64,000 nucleotides of DNA, from assembly GCF_013283365.1 (NCBI RefSeq), contig NZ_WBYM01000005.1:1-64000 (forward strand), in the 5' to 3' direction. The notes below the pieces were generated by a model. That model saw only the letters and a program-made list of their open reading frames with translations, had not been told where the DNA came from and did not search any database. This document shows, in pieces, positions 16,222 to 24,986 of the stretch (position 1 is its first letter; every line of letters starts with the position of its first letter). Origin of the DNA: Marinobacterium sp. xm-d-530. Lineage in GTDB: Bacteria; Pseudomonadota; Gammaproteobacteria; Pseudomonadales; Balneatricaceae. The position numbers were made by a program, and so were the translations under genes.

Positions 16222-17712
16222 TTGAAGCAGAATCGATCAAACAATCATCAAATCGAGTCAGACACGCAATATACAAAGTTGTGTAAAGCCTTTGATTCAC
16301 TAGATGAATCTCAATTTGATATTGTCATAGACTCTAGTACTGAGAAGGTTCATTTAGATGCCAGGGCTCAGCAGTTTTTTGTCTTATCAACACCTCTACC
16401 TCTGAATCAGTTCGACGCTTATTTCACCCCAGCTAATAAACTCATTGAAACGGCACCAATACGGTCTGGCACCAACTTTCGATACAGAGGAATTGATAAA
16501 GAGGTGCATCATCTGTCAGCCTATGAAACGAGAACAGAAACTGCGCCTCATTTAAAACATATTCGCTTTAAGCGTATCGATCTCTTTGATCCATCAAAAC
16601 TGACCGAAATCGAAGAGAAATTGATCAATCAGAGACAATTGTTCGCCATCATCTCTCACGAGATGAGAACGCCTGTCGCTACCCTGCAAATGCTTATTGA
16701 AGATCTAGAGCAGGGTGCTCCTAGTCCAAAACATACAGAACAGATGAAAAATACCGTTGATCATCTGATGTCTGTACTGCAGGACATGACGCAAGCCGTT
16801 AATCCTGAAAGGGCGCTGCCAATAAGCAAGACAGCATTCCATCCTAATCAGCTATTAATCGATGCTCACTCACAGTTGACAAGGTTAGCTGAGCTCAACG
16901 GCATGGTTGTGAAATTAGAGCTCATAGATAACGAAAATATAAGGCTTGAGTCAGATAAACAACGCATAAAAATCATAGCGTTAAATCTGATAAAGAATGC
17001 AATACATCACTCTAAAGGCAGCACAATTAATGTGAAGGTTGAGTGGATACAAAGAGTAGATAAGGGTTACTTGGTGCTCACTGTATCTGACGATGGCCAA
17101 GGAATACCGAAAGAGGCAACCAATAAGATATTTGAGCCGTTTGAAAGGCTGGGCACAAAGGTTGATGGCAGTGGCCTTGGTTTGTTTATTGTAAGGCAAT
17201 CACTCAACGAGCTGCATGGCGACGTTGATGTCGATCGAAATGAGCAGGGTGGCGCTCGTTTTGTTGTCAAGATACCTATGGTTGATCTTAATGCAAAGCA
17301 GTCTGAGCCAGTGTTTAGACAAGAATCTAAAGATACTGGAGATCTGCTTAAGCGCCTTAACCTACTGGTCGTTGAGGACGACCCCATCATAAGAATGGTC
17401 TCTAAAAACCTACTGGGTAAATTAGTAAACCAGGTGGATGTCGCGGAAAATGGCCATCTAGGATACGAAATGGCGACTCGCAAAGAGTATGACCTCATTC
17501 TAAGTGATTTCTTTATGCCGGTACTGGATGGCCGGCAAATGATCCAAAAGCTAAGAAAAGAGGGTGTGTCTGTACCCATAGTGGCAGTGACTGCCGCCGT
17601 CATGGGGCAGGAGTCTGAGGCACTACTCGATGCCGGTGCGAATAAAGTCATCGCAAAACCCATATCAATGAATACTTTTCTGGAAGTTGTTGAGCAGTGT
17701 GTTGCTAGATAA
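16222..17712 (+). CDS. Hybrid sensor histidine kinase with C-terminal receiver
   Basis: 496 residues: a short N-terminal region without recognisable sensor motifs (about 1-130), HisKA (FAIISHEMRTPVATLQ, phospho-His near 146), HATPase (NLIKNAIHHSKG, DDGQGIPKEATNKIFEPF, GSGLGLFIVRQ) and a receiver (LLVVEDDPIIRMV, phospho-Asp in LILSDFFMPVLDG, Lys in VIAKPIS). There are no membrane spans. The start is TTG at 16222, because no ATG or GTG in this frame precedes the kinase core. The receiver would need an Hpt partner; the only Hpt protein in the window is at 42724. Confidence 0.85.
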   Translation: MKQNRSNNHQIESDTQYTKLCKAFDSLDESQFDIVIDSSTEKVHLDARAQQFFVLSTPLPLNQFDAYFTPANKLIETAPIRSGTNFRYRGIDKEVHHLSAYETRTETAPHLKHIRFKRIDLFDPSKLTEIEEKLINQRQLFAIISHEMRTPVATLQMLIEDLEQGAPSPKHTEQMKNTVDHLMSVLQDMTQAVNPERALPISKTAFHPNQLLIDAHSQLTRLAELNGMVVKLELIDNENIRLESDKQRIKIIALNLIKNAIHHSKGSTINVKVEWIQRVDKGYLVLTVSDDGQGIPKEATNKIFEPFERLGTKVDGSGLGLFIVRQSLNELHGDVDVDRNEQGGARFVVKIPMVDLNAKQSEPVFRQESKDTGDLLKRLNLLVVEDDPIIRMVSKNLLGKLVNQVDVAENGHLGYEMATRKEYDLILSDFFMPVLDGRQMIQKLRKEGVSVPIVAVTAAVMGQESEALLDAGANKVIAKPISMNTFLEVVEQCVAR

Positions 17713-17733
17713 CAGCTCGTCTTATCTATATAG

Positions 17734-17752
17734 TACGTATTTTAAATATGTA
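17734..17752. promoter_or_regulatory. Candidate operator for the KfrA-like protein
   Basis: TACGTATTT-T-AAATATGTA is an inverted repeat with one mismatch in nine base pairs, ending two bases before the kfrA-like ATG. Plasmid KfrA proteins repress their own promoter at palindromic sites, so autoregulation is a reasonable inference. Confidence 0.45.
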
Positions 17753-17754
17753 TT

Positions 17755-18402
17755 ATGTATCAAATGACCAGTATAAAACGCGAACAAGTCTACGAAATTG
17801 CCGACGAACTGCTAAGGCAGGGCATCAAACCCACCCAACAAAATGTCAGAGACAGACTCGGGTCTGGCTCATTAACCACAATTAACAAAGCACTCAATGA
17901 GTGGTGGAGCGGGTTAGGGCAGAGATTAGACGCGCAAGCCAGTGGCTACGATCTTCCAGAGCCTGTTATTAAGCTCGCCAGCAAGATCTGGACGGATGCG
18001 ATTGCCTACGCAAACCGAGCCAGTGAAAGCAAGCACAAAGAGGCTGACGAAGAGCGCAAGAAACTCACAGAAGAGCTGTCAACAATTGACAGTAAATATA
18101 CCCAACAAATAGTTGATTTAAATACTATTATTAGCGAAAGAAATAACGAGATCAGCAAGCTTAAAATGGAATTGAACCAGGCTGTAACCAATCTTGGTAA
18201 TGAGCGAGATCAGTCATACAGGGCAGCCAAAGCCTTAATGGATGCTGAGACCAAGCTAAAGCAATCCGAAGCGGGCGTACACAACAATGAGGGCTTGCTT
18301 GAAGCACAAGTACGGTTGAAAATACAGGCCGAAGAGATTGCGCGCCTTAATGCTGAAGTGTTGAGATTATCGACAGAAAACGCGCAGCTGAAGCTTAAAT
18401 AG
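17755..18402 (+). CDS. KfrA N-terminal-domain DNA-binding protein with long coiled coil
   Basis: 215 residues. The N-terminal part (about 5-110) matches the KfrA_N/plasmid replication region DNA-binding domain: KREQVYEIADELLRQGIKPTQQNVRDRLG is the helix-turn-helix region and GSLTTINKALNEWW follows. Residues about 95-215 are a continuous Lys/Glu/Leu/Gln-rich coiled coil. KfrA proteins of plasmids are autorepressors that form filamentous or nucleoid-like structures and support partitioning. Chromosomal copies are known, but their role is unclear. The next gene starts 15 nt downstream, so the two form an operon. Confidence 0.8.
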   Translation: MYQMTSIKREQVYEIADELLRQGIKPTQQNVRDRLGSGSLTTINKALNEWWSGLGQRLDAQASGYDLPEPVIKLASKIWTDAIAYANRASESKHKEADEERKKLTEELSTIDSKYTQQIVDLNTIISERNNEISKLKMELNQAVTNLGNERDQSYRAAKALMDAETKLKQSEAGVHNNEGLLEAQVRLKIQAEEIARLNAEVLRLSTENAQLKLK

Positions 18403-18416
18403 AGACCGGAAATAGC

Positions 18417-18848
18417 ATGCTCATTCACGTTAAACCCTGTGCGGACACCGATAAGCTCAAGAAAATTGTTACCAACAGCAATCCTGGAGACAATATCAAT
18501 GTCTCTAGCTTGCAGCAATTTGAGCAGCTCAAAGGGCTAATCATTGATGCAAGGGCGATAGATCTTAAGCTATCACTGATTGATGATGATGGTTATGTGC
18601 TAAAACAGATCTCCACTAAGCGTCGAGATATCCAGAGTAGCGCCGCAAAGAGCCCAGGCTTCACAGCACGCCAAATGTCCGTTATCTCTGCGCTAGAGCG
18701 CGTCATGACGCTTCTCGACAAGGAGGGGATCAACCTAATCGGCTACAGTGACGAGCTGGTCGCAACCATTGCAGATGACTCATCATTGCAAACTGGTGAG
18801 CTTGCTATCGACATAGACACCAAGGGCATCTACAAAGGCGCTTTGTAA
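18417..18848 (+). CDS. Hypothetical protein paired with the KfrA-like gene
   Basis: 143 residues with no signal peptide, membrane span or family I recognise. The N-terminal half has alternating beta-like hydrophobic segments (LIHVKPC, LKLSLIDDDGYVLKQIST). The C-terminal half has a helix (RQMSVISALERVMTLLDKEG). GGAAATAG precedes the ATG. It begins 15 nt after the KfrA-like gene, so it is probably co-transcribed and may act with it. Confidence 0.6.
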   Translation: MLIHVKPCADTDKLKKIVTNSNPGDNINVSSLQQFEQLKGLIIDARAIDLKLSLIDDDGYVLKQISTKRRDIQSSAAKSPGFTARQMSVISALERVMTLLDKEGINLIGYSDELVATIADDSSLQTGELAIDIDTKGIYKGAL

Positions 18849-19496
18849 GGTTCTTATTCGCTTTGTGGCAAAAGATAGAGGTAGGGATCTCCTGCCTTTT
18901 ATTTATAATACTATATTTAACATAATATATATTATACGTATCTTTATATATCGTTATTGCGGTAGCTATGTTTAGGTAATTATTCGCTAACCTATTACTG
19001 AAAGACCGATAAAAACCATCAGATCAACACATCTAATAGCGCCTAAAAAGAATCAATCACCACCCTTAAGGCTTAATAAGCACTGAAAACCGATTGACCC
19101 CAACCAAACCATTGGCTGTTGATAGTTGTGTTAATCAATCTGAGGATCACTTGTGTGCAAACAATCACATTCAGAGCTTGTAGCGCCTTCCGTCATATAT
19201 TTGCGTAAGGGTTAAAAACAGTTGAGCTTATCTAACCTTTAACGAAAATTGCCTTATCTCCTTTATTTAAATATTTAAAAACAGCTGTTTACCGAACAAA
19301 ACAATAATCAACCTTATTTTTATACCCCTTTATCTTCGCGCGTATCTAAGCCTGCTAACCGCCGTTATTTGGCTCTATTAAAATGATTCATGATGCTTTT
19401 AGGTGAGGATTGATGCGGTTTTTCAGTGTGGATAACTTTTATGAACTGCTTTAAATCAGGTATGATTAATCCCTTATTTTTATTAAGGAATTTCCG
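18849..19496. other. Gene-free AT-rich interval with palindromes and one DnaA box
   Basis: I see no plausible gene in these 648 bases. The interval holds three perfect palindromes: ATAATATATATTAT (18922-18935), TTTAAATATTTAAA (19266-19279) and AAACAGCTGTTT (19279-19290). It also holds a perfect DnaA box on the minus strand (TGTGGATAA, 19427-19435). The first part is strongly AT-rich. TATGAT at 19461-19466 may be the -10 of yjdM. It may hold regulatory sites for the KfrA-like protein or be the remains of an acquired replicon. Confidence 0.5.
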
Positions 19497-19820
19497 ATGT
19501 CAGACTCATACCCAGCTTGCCCTGAATGCTCCTCTCCATATGCCTATGAAGATCAAGGACAACTTGTCTGCCCTGAATGCGGACATGAGTGGGATCCCAA
19601 TGCAGCGGCTGAGTCTGAAGACCTGCTGATTGTTAAAGATGCAAACGGTAATCAGCTGCAAGAAGGTGATTCTGTAACCTTGATTAAAGATCTTAAAGTC
19701 AAAGGTGGTGGTACAGAGAAAGTTGGCACTAAATTCCAAGTGCGACGTTTAGTAGACGGGGATCACAATATCGATTGTGGCAAATTGATGCTGAAATCAG
19801 AGTTCGTTAAAAAGGCCTAA
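19497..19820 (+). CDS. yjdM: PhnA/YjdM family zinc-ribbon protein
   Basis: A 107-residue protein of the YjdM (former PhnA) family. It has an N-terminal zinc ribbon with two CPEC knuckles ([20 protein letters not shown]) and a C-terminal SH3-like barrel ([31 protein letters not shown]). Despite the older name it is not a phosphonoacetate hydrolase, and the cellular role is poorly defined. Length and motifs are normal for the family. TAAGGAATTTCC precedes the ATG. A GGTGT-AGGC/GCCT-ACACC hairpin (19829-19853) follows the stop. Confidence 0.9.
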   Translation: MSDSYPACPECSSPYAYEDQGQLVCPECGHEWDPNAAAESEDLLIVKDANGNQLQEGDSVTLIKDLKVKGGGTEKVGTKFQVRRLVDGDHNIDCGKLMLKSEFVKKA

Positions 19821-19866
19821 AGTATTAAGGTGTAAGGCTTTTGGCCTGACACCCTGCCCTGACTGT

Positions 19867-20718
19867 TTAGTTCCCAGTTTCAACACCCCTATTGGGATCT
19901 CTAATCCACTCAGACCAGGATCCTGGGTAGACACTGACTGGTGGCAATCCCGCCAACTCAATGCAGAAACGACTTAAACAAGCGGTTACACCAGAACCAC
20001 ACATCAGGATTGGGTCCTGCGCTTTATAGTCACCCAGCTTGTGGCGATAGATCTGTTGTAGTTGGTCTGCAGATAGAAATTGTCCTTCAGCGTCGTAGTT
20101 ATCAGACAGTGGAATGTTCTTTGCGTTTGGAACATGCCCTGCGACCGGATCAATGGGTTCTACCTCACCTCTGAAGCGCTCGGCTGCACGTACATCCGCA
20201 ATAATACGATCCTTCAGTTTAGAAGCCTTAATAACATCATCAACATCAACAACGGATTCCAAACTCTCCTTAACCGTCAAATCACCCTTTTGATTTATAT
20301 TAGGCGCTTCTGTTGTGACCTTTCCGCCCTGCTGTTTCCAAGCGTTAATGCCACCCTCAAGAATAGCCACTGATTCATGGCCTATCCATCGACACATCCA
20401 CCAGAAACGAGCCGCAAACAGACCAGCCGAATTATCATAGGCAACCAGCTGTGTATTCTCAGAAACACCGCAGGACCTTAGAAACTGTGCGAACGACTCC
20501 TTTGATGGCAATGGGTGTCTTCCGCTTGTGGATGTGATTGGAGAGGACATAACCTCATCTAAGTTAACGTAAATAGCATCTTCAATATGCCCTTCATCGT
20601 ACTCTTGCTGCCCTGTTTCTGGAGTCATCAGATCAAAACGGCAATCAAAAATAACCGTTTCACAATCCAATGAAATCAACTCTCTCGTACTCATTAACGT
20701 CGTCAAAGGGTTAGTCAC
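19867..20718 (-). CDS. sseA: Sulfurtransferase (mercaptopyruvate/thiosulfate type)
   Basis: 283 residues with tandem rhodanese domains: an inactive N-terminal one (about 15-130) and a catalytic C-terminal one (about 155-280). The active-site loop is CGSGVTA (in ILMCGSGVTACLS), the pattern of 3-mercaptopyruvate sulfurtransferases rather than the CRxGxR of thiosulfate rhodaneses. It would move sulfane sulfur from 3-mercaptopyruvate to thiols or cyanide. It is convergent with yjdM and divergent from the GltB-like gene. Confidence 0.85.
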   Translation of the reverse strand: MTNPLTTLMSTRELISLDCETVIFDCRFDLMTPETGQQEYDEGHIEDAIYVNLDEVMSSPITSTSGRHPLPSKESFAQFLRSCGVSENTQLVAYDNSAGLFAARFWWMCRWIGHESVAILEGGINAWKQQGGKVTTEAPNINQKGDLTVKESLESVVDVDDVIKASKLKDRIIADVRAAERFRGEVEPIDPVAGHVPNAKNIPLSDNYDAEGQFLSADQLQQIYRHKLGDYKAQDPILMCGSGVTACLSRFCIELAGLPPVSVYPGSWSEWIRDPNRGVETGN

Positions 20719-20810
20719 TTTCTGTTCCCTGCTCTATGATAAATGGATAAGAAATTTAACATTTGATTAATCTCTTCGTGTTAAGTTAAAGCAAATAGAT
20801 TGAGGTGTAT

Positions 20811-22337
20811 ATGGGTATTATAACTGGTTTTTTTGATTTCATTCTGAGCTATCTACCGGGCGTTATCCTTCTGATTTTTGTCTCTGGCCTTATCTTGCTT
20901 TATGTCAGTGATCGTCATCAGGTTGACCACACCATTCGTCGTAACTACCCCGTTGTTGGGCGACTACGTTACATGTTTGAGGAGATGGGCGTCTTTTTCA
21001 GGCAGTATTTCTTTGCTCAAGATCGTGAGGAGATGCCCTTTAACCGTGCCGATAGAACTTGGGTTTATCAGGCGGCTAAGCAGGAATCTACTCTTCAAGC
21101 CTTTGGTTCTACGCGCCTTCAACATGAAGGGGATGTTCTCTTTGCGAACTCGGTCTTTCCCTACACGGGCAATGAAGAGCCTCAACAACAGGTATTTGGC
21201 CCCTACTGTCCCAACCCCTACGCCACAGACAAGGTGTTTCATATTTCAGGTATGAGCTTTGGTGCTATTTCAAAACCCGCTGTCAAAGCGCTCGTTGCAG
21301 GCGCACGTGAAGCCGGTATCTGGATTAACACGGGTGAAGGAGGAGCTTCCACAGAGCATCTTCAAGGTGGAGCGGATGTGGTCTACCAAATTGGTACCGC
21401 AAAGTATGGCGTACGTAACTCAGATGGCTCATTAAGTGAAGAGAAGCTGAAGGTGGTTGCAGAAAACTCAAATGTGAAAATGTTTGAGATTAAGCTCTCT
21501 CAGGGCGCCAAGCCCGGCAAAGGCGGCATACTGCCGGCTGACAAAGTGACTGCAGAGATTGCTGCACAGCGAGGCATTCCTGAGGGTAAAGCCAGCATTT
21601 CGCCTCCTACCCATCAAGAAATTCAGAGTTATGACGACCTTTACAATTTCATAAGGCACGTCAGATTAGTGACCGAAAAACCTGTAGGTATCAAACTCTG
21701 TGTGGGTAATATTTCAGAGTTCAGGGAGATGCTTACCGCCTTAACGAGTAGAGCTTCGGCGGCTGCCGCAGATATAGCTGATAGCCAATCAAAGCAAAGC
21801 GCGTTTGATGATGTGATTAACGCCTATGCCCCTGATTTTATCACTCTAGATGGGGGTAACGGCGGTACAGGGGCAGCGCCCATGTCTCTTATCGATGCCG
21901 CGGGTATGAACTTGCAAGAATCACTCCCCTTAGTCTCTAACATTCTGACTGAGTTAAACCTAAAAGAACGGATAAAATTGGTCGCCTCAGGCAAGTTGAT
22001 TACTCCTGTTGATGTAGCTTGGGCCCTTTGTGCCGGTGCAGATGCTGTCACAACAGCCCGAGGCTTCATGTTCTCGTTGGGATGTATACAAGCTTTGCAG
22101 TGTCATAAAAACTCCTGTCCAACCGGAATCACGACGCATGATAAGCGACTTCAAGCGGGTCTAGATCCCGTCAACAAATCAGTTCGTGTTGCTGCTTATG
22201 CTAAAGAGATGCACAAAGAGCTTGAGACCATCGCTAAGAGCTGTGGGGTCTCTTCCCCCTCTAAACTGAGCCGAAAAAATGCTCTGATCTACACCTCTAA
22301 TCAACACGCTAAGCCAATGGATGAAGTGTATCGATAG
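20811..22337 (+). CDS. Membrane-anchored FMN-binding glutamate synthase-like protein
   Basis: 508 residues. An N-terminal membrane span (about residues 8-32) is followed by a domain related to the FMN-binding domain of GltB: ISGMSFGAISKPAVKALVAG, the KLSQGAKPGKGG loop, and ITLDGGNGGTGAAPMS. A Cys cluster CIQALQCHKNSCPTG near the C-terminus resembles the 3Fe-4S ligands of GltB. The glutaminase domain is absent, so it cannot be a standard glutamate synthase; the family's true substrate is unknown to me. ATG 20811 has GAGG five bases upstream; a GTG at 20805 is the alternative. Confidence 0.82.
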   Translation: MGIITGFFDFILSYLPGVILLIFVSGLILLYVSDRHQVDHTIRRNYPVVGRLRYMFEEMGVFFRQYFFAQDREEMPFNRADRTWVYQAAKQESTLQAFGSTRLQHEGDVLFANSVFPYTGNEEPQQQVFGPYCPNPYATDKVFHISGMSFGAISKPAVKALVAGAREAGIWINTGEGGASTEHLQGGADVVYQIGTAKYGVRNSDGSLSEEKLKVVAENSNVKMFEIKLSQGAKPGKGGILPADKVTAEIAAQRGIPEGKASISPPTHQEIQSYDDLYNFIRHVRLVTEKPVGIKLCVGNISEFREMLTALTSRASAAAADIADSQSKQSAFDDVINAYAPDFITLDGGNGGTGAAPMSLIDAAGMNLQESLPLVSNILTELNLKERIKLVASGKLITPVDVAWALCAGADAVTTARGFMFSLGCIQALQCHKNSCPTGITTHDKRLQAGLDPVNKSVRVAAYAKEMHKELETIAKSCGVSSPSKLSRKNALIYTSNQHAKPMDEVYR

Positions 22338-22424
22338 TTTTTGACCTGATATTGATTTTGATCATACATCTAATCCTTGATACACATTAGAATTATCTAA
22401 TATTAATCAATTAAAGGGATTTTT

Positions 22425-23822
22425 ATGTCGAATCGCAAAGTCGATACCGTCATCATTGGTGCTGGAACGGCTGGTTTATACGCTCTTTCAGAAGTCAAAA
22501 AGAGCGGTCGTTCCTGGCTGTTGATTCAGGGTGGTGAAGATGGAACCACTTGCGCTCGCGTTGGCTGCATGCCTTCGAAAGTACTGTTAAAAACCGCTGA
22601 GTTATTCAGTAGTAGAGATCAGTTTGAAAGCCAAGGTATTTTAGGCAGCTCGCATCTTGAGTTGGATCCTGTCGCTGTAATGACGCACCTTAGGAAGATG
22701 CGCGACATGTTCACAAATGGTGTACGCGGACGCACCACTGAGAGAATGGATGATAACCATTTAATCCGTGGTTATGCTGAATTCACAGGTAAAAATAGCC
22801 TTAGGGCTAACGGCCAAGATATCACGTTTAATAATGCTATCGTCGCTACTGGGTCATCCCCTGTTATACCTAAACCTTGGCAGGACTTTGCTAACCTATA
22901 CACGACAGACACTTTTTTTGAGATCGAGAAACTCCCCTCATCAATTGCCATCATAGGGATGGGTGCTATAGGCCTAGAAATGGGTCAAGCTTTAAGTCAA
23001 TTGGGTGTTCGTGTTGCAGGTTTTGATCAAGCTCAAACGGTTGCCGGAATTCAAGATAATGAACTACTCGAGGATGCACTAGAATCACTATCCACGTATT
23101 TCCCAATCCACCTTGGGGAGCCCGTGACCCTTAATCAAAATGATTCTGGCGGTGTCAATGTTATATGCAACGGCATTGAAGAGTCGTTTGATGCGGTCTT
23201 GCTCGCACTGGGTCGACGCTCAAACAGTTTGAAAATGAACCTTGAAGCAGCGGGAGCAGCTATCTTAGATGGACAGGTGAGCTTTAATGAGCAGACAATG
23301 GGCGTCGAGGGTACATCACTTTATATTGCAGGTGATGCAACCTCAGAACGCGCGGTTATGCATGAAGCTGCTGATGAAGGTCTGATTGCAGGCTATAACG
23401 CTAATCAAACAACCGCTAAAAGGTTTAAACGCAAAACAGCGCTTGGCATTGTCTTTACACAGCCAAACATTGCACGTGTCGGCAATTTAGTCGAGGATGA
23501 AACGACTCTCTCTTCTCTCGTTAAACTGACAGCTAACGGGCGAGCAAAGGTTAAACACGCCACTGTTGGCGGTATAAAGATAATCGCAGATAGAGAGACA
23601 GGGACTATTAGAGGGGCCGAGATTGTCTCGGTTGATGGTGAGCATCTGGCCCATTTAATGGCCTGGGCGATTGAGCAAAAACAGACAGCAATGCAGCTAT
23701 CCAAAATGCCGACATACCATCCTGTGGTCGAAGAGGCTCTATCAGCCTGTATCGACTCACTCACTCATCAATTAAATCCTAACAAGAGCATAGCCGAGCA
23801 AAAATTAAGCATTTTGGATTAA
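22425..23822 (+). CDS. Dihydrolipoyl dehydrogenase-like flavoprotein
   Basis: 465 residues of the class I pyridine nucleotide-disulfide oxidoreductase family. FAD motif VIIGAGTAGLYAL is at the N-terminus, and the redox-active disulfide is in CARVGCMPSK (C-x4-C). The NAD-binding motif is IIGMGAIGLEMG (about 180), and the catalytic His-Glu pair is in YHPVVEEAL near residue 440. It is not next to 2-oxoacid dehydrogenase genes, so a stand-alone role is likely. The divergent Gly-rich start and CARVGC variation (rather than CLNVGC) suggest a paralogue rather than the main E3. AAAGGG precedes the ATG. Confidence 0.88.
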   Translation: MSNRKVDTVIIGAGTAGLYALSEVKKSGRSWLLIQGGEDGTTCARVGCMPSKVLLKTAELFSSRDQFESQGILGSSHLELDPVAVMTHLRKMRDMFTNGVRGRTTERMDDNHLIRGYAEFTGKNSLRANGQDITFNNAIVATGSSPVIPKPWQDFANLYTTDTFFEIEKLPSSIAIIGMGAIGLEMGQALSQLGVRVAGFDQAQTVAGIQDNELLEDALESLSTYFPIHLGEPVTLNQNDSGGVNVICNGIEESFDAVLLALGRRSNSLKMNLEAAGAAILDGQVSFNEQTMGVEGTSLYIAGDATSERAVMHEAADEGLIAGYNANQTTAKRFKRKTALGIVFTQPNIARVGNLVEDETTLSSLVKLTANGRAKVKHATVGGIKIIADRETGTIRGAEIVSVDGEHLAHLMAWAIEQKQTAMQLSKMPTYHPVVEEALSACIDSLTHQLNPNKSIAEQKLSILD

Positions 23823-24211
23823 TGGGTTGTTCTATGCAGTTCAGATACCCTCTCCTCTAAGGTTTGGGTATCTATCTGCATCAACAGATCCCAGCTTAAG
23901 CGGCGGTACTTGTAAGTCGGTAGTTTAAAGCCATATTCATCAAGAATGTGCCCATTCATAATCGATGGCTGTGAGCGGTAGTCGGCCCATATTTTACCGG
24001 GGCAGTTTGGATCAAAACGAAAATTGATCTGAAGTGCGAATTTCGCTCCCTCGCCATTCACCCATGAAGATATAGTCGTCAGGATATCTTTACCATCTTC
24101 ATCGATCTGCTCCGTGATCCATACATCGTTCAGGTTACATTGGCTGTTAGTTAAGCTATCAACATTAAAAACCGCTTGATCCGTTAGCGACTCACAGATT
24201 TGTCTATTCAT
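23819..24211 (-). CDS. Hypothetical protein, 130 residues
   Basis: A soluble protein I cannot assign to a family. Its 3' end overlaps that of the convergent Lpd-like gene by 4 bp. The centre is Trp/Tyr/Phe-rich (TISSWVNGEGAKFALQINFRFD, KIWADYRSQPSIMNGHILDEYGF), which suggests a small alpha/beta domain. The ATG is preceded by AAGGGTGC on the coding strand, an acceptable ribosome binding site, which supports a real gene. It is divergent from acuR. Confidence 0.65.
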   Translation of the reverse strand: MNRQICESLTDQAVFNVDSLTNSQCNLNDVWITEQIDEDGKDILTTISSWVNGEGAKFALQINFRFDPNCPGKIWADYRSQPSIMNGHILDEYGFKLPTYKYRRLSWDLLMQIDTQTLEERVSELHRTTH

Positions 24212-24312
24212 AATGCACCCTTAAATTCGTCCAATATCTCTGTTGATCTATACAACCCATCAACTAGCAATCAGCGTGCCAACTTTAATTATTTAAAGAG
24301 GACTAGAACTGA

Positions 24313-24341
24313 TTGACGCTCTAGACCGTTCGGTCTAGTAT
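24313..24341 (+). promoter_or_regulatory. acuR promoter with perfect TetR-type operator
   Basis: TTGACG (24313-24318) and TAGTAT (24336-24341) are spaced by 17 bp. The spacer and first bases of the -10 hold CTAGACCG-TT-CGGTCTAG (24321-24338), a perfect 8+8 inverted repeat. TAGACCG/CGGTCTA is the half-site type bound by AcuR/NemR-like TetR repressors. A bound repressor would block RNA polymerase, so autorepression relieved by an acrylate-type inducer is the expected mode. Confidence 0.85.
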
Positions 24342-24368
24342 GGCTAAAAATTGGCTATACACTTTGCT

Positions 24369-24986
24369 ATGAATGACTTAAGCGCTAAAGAGAAGCTGTT
24401 ACGAATAGGCACCGAGTTAATGACCTCACAGGGTTTTGCCTCAACGCCGCTCGACAAGTTACTTAAACAGTCCGGGGTACCAAAGGGCTCTTTCTATCAC
24501 CACTTTGGTTCTAAAACTGGCTTTGGGTTAGCGGTAATCAAAAGTTACAACGAATTCTTTAAGCATCAACTGAATAAGCAGTTTCTAAATGCCGATCTAT
24601 CCCCTATTGAGCGATTAAAAGCCTTTGTTACCTCCGCCGCTAATGGAATGCAGAAGTACAACTTTCAACGCGGCTGTTTGATTGGCAATTTAGGGCAAGA
24701 GATTAGCGCGTTGGATAATGATTTTCGTAATGCGATTGAATCGATTTTTAATCAATGGGCTGATTTAACAAGTGATCTATTTGAGCTAGGTAAACAAGCG
24801 GGACAAGTTGTTCGAAGTGCCGATTCTTCTCAACTCGCTCAAGCGTTTTGGATCGGTTGGGAAGGTGCTGTGTTGCGAGCAAAACTTCAGCAGTCAGCCA
24901 CCCCGCTCTACCTGTTTTTTAATCAATTTATATCCAGTCGAACCTTTCTAGAGGAGTATCCATTCGATGAAAGCCATTCTCATTAA
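24369..24986 (+). CDS. acuR: TetR family regulator, AcuR-like
   Basis: About 205 residues. The N-terminal helix-turn-helix reads LLRIGTELMTSQGFASTPLDKLLKQSGVPKGSFYHHFGSK, a very typical TetR DNA-binding domain. The C-terminal ligand domain contains GCLIGNLGQEIS, typical of the AcuR/NemR branch. Adjacent acuI and the operator upstream support the name; AcuR of other bacteria responds to acrylate from DMSP breakdown. I use ATG 24369; the TTG at 24351 lies too close to the predicted transcription start. The last 20 bp overlap acuI, so the genes are coupled. Confidence 0.85.
   Translation: MNDLSAKEKLLRIGTELMTSQGFASTPLDKLLKQSGVPKGSFYHHFGSKTGFGLAVIKSYNEFFKHQLNKQFLNADLSPIERLKAFVTSAANGMQKYNFQRGCLIGNLGQEISALDNDFRNAIESIFNQWADLTSDLFELGKQAGQVVRSADSSQLAQAFWIGWEGAVLRAKLQQSATPLYLFFNQFISSRTFLEEYPFDESHSH

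Noticed and set aside
17067-17663. A 198-codon open frame on the minus strand inside the hybrid kinase gene
   Set aside because: It is Ser/Arg/Pro-rich, has no family features and mirrors a well-supported kinase/receiver on the plus strand.
19427-19435. DnaA box as part of a replication origin
   Set aside because: There is only one box, no clustered repeats or iterons, and no replication initiator gene nearby. A single box arises by chance.
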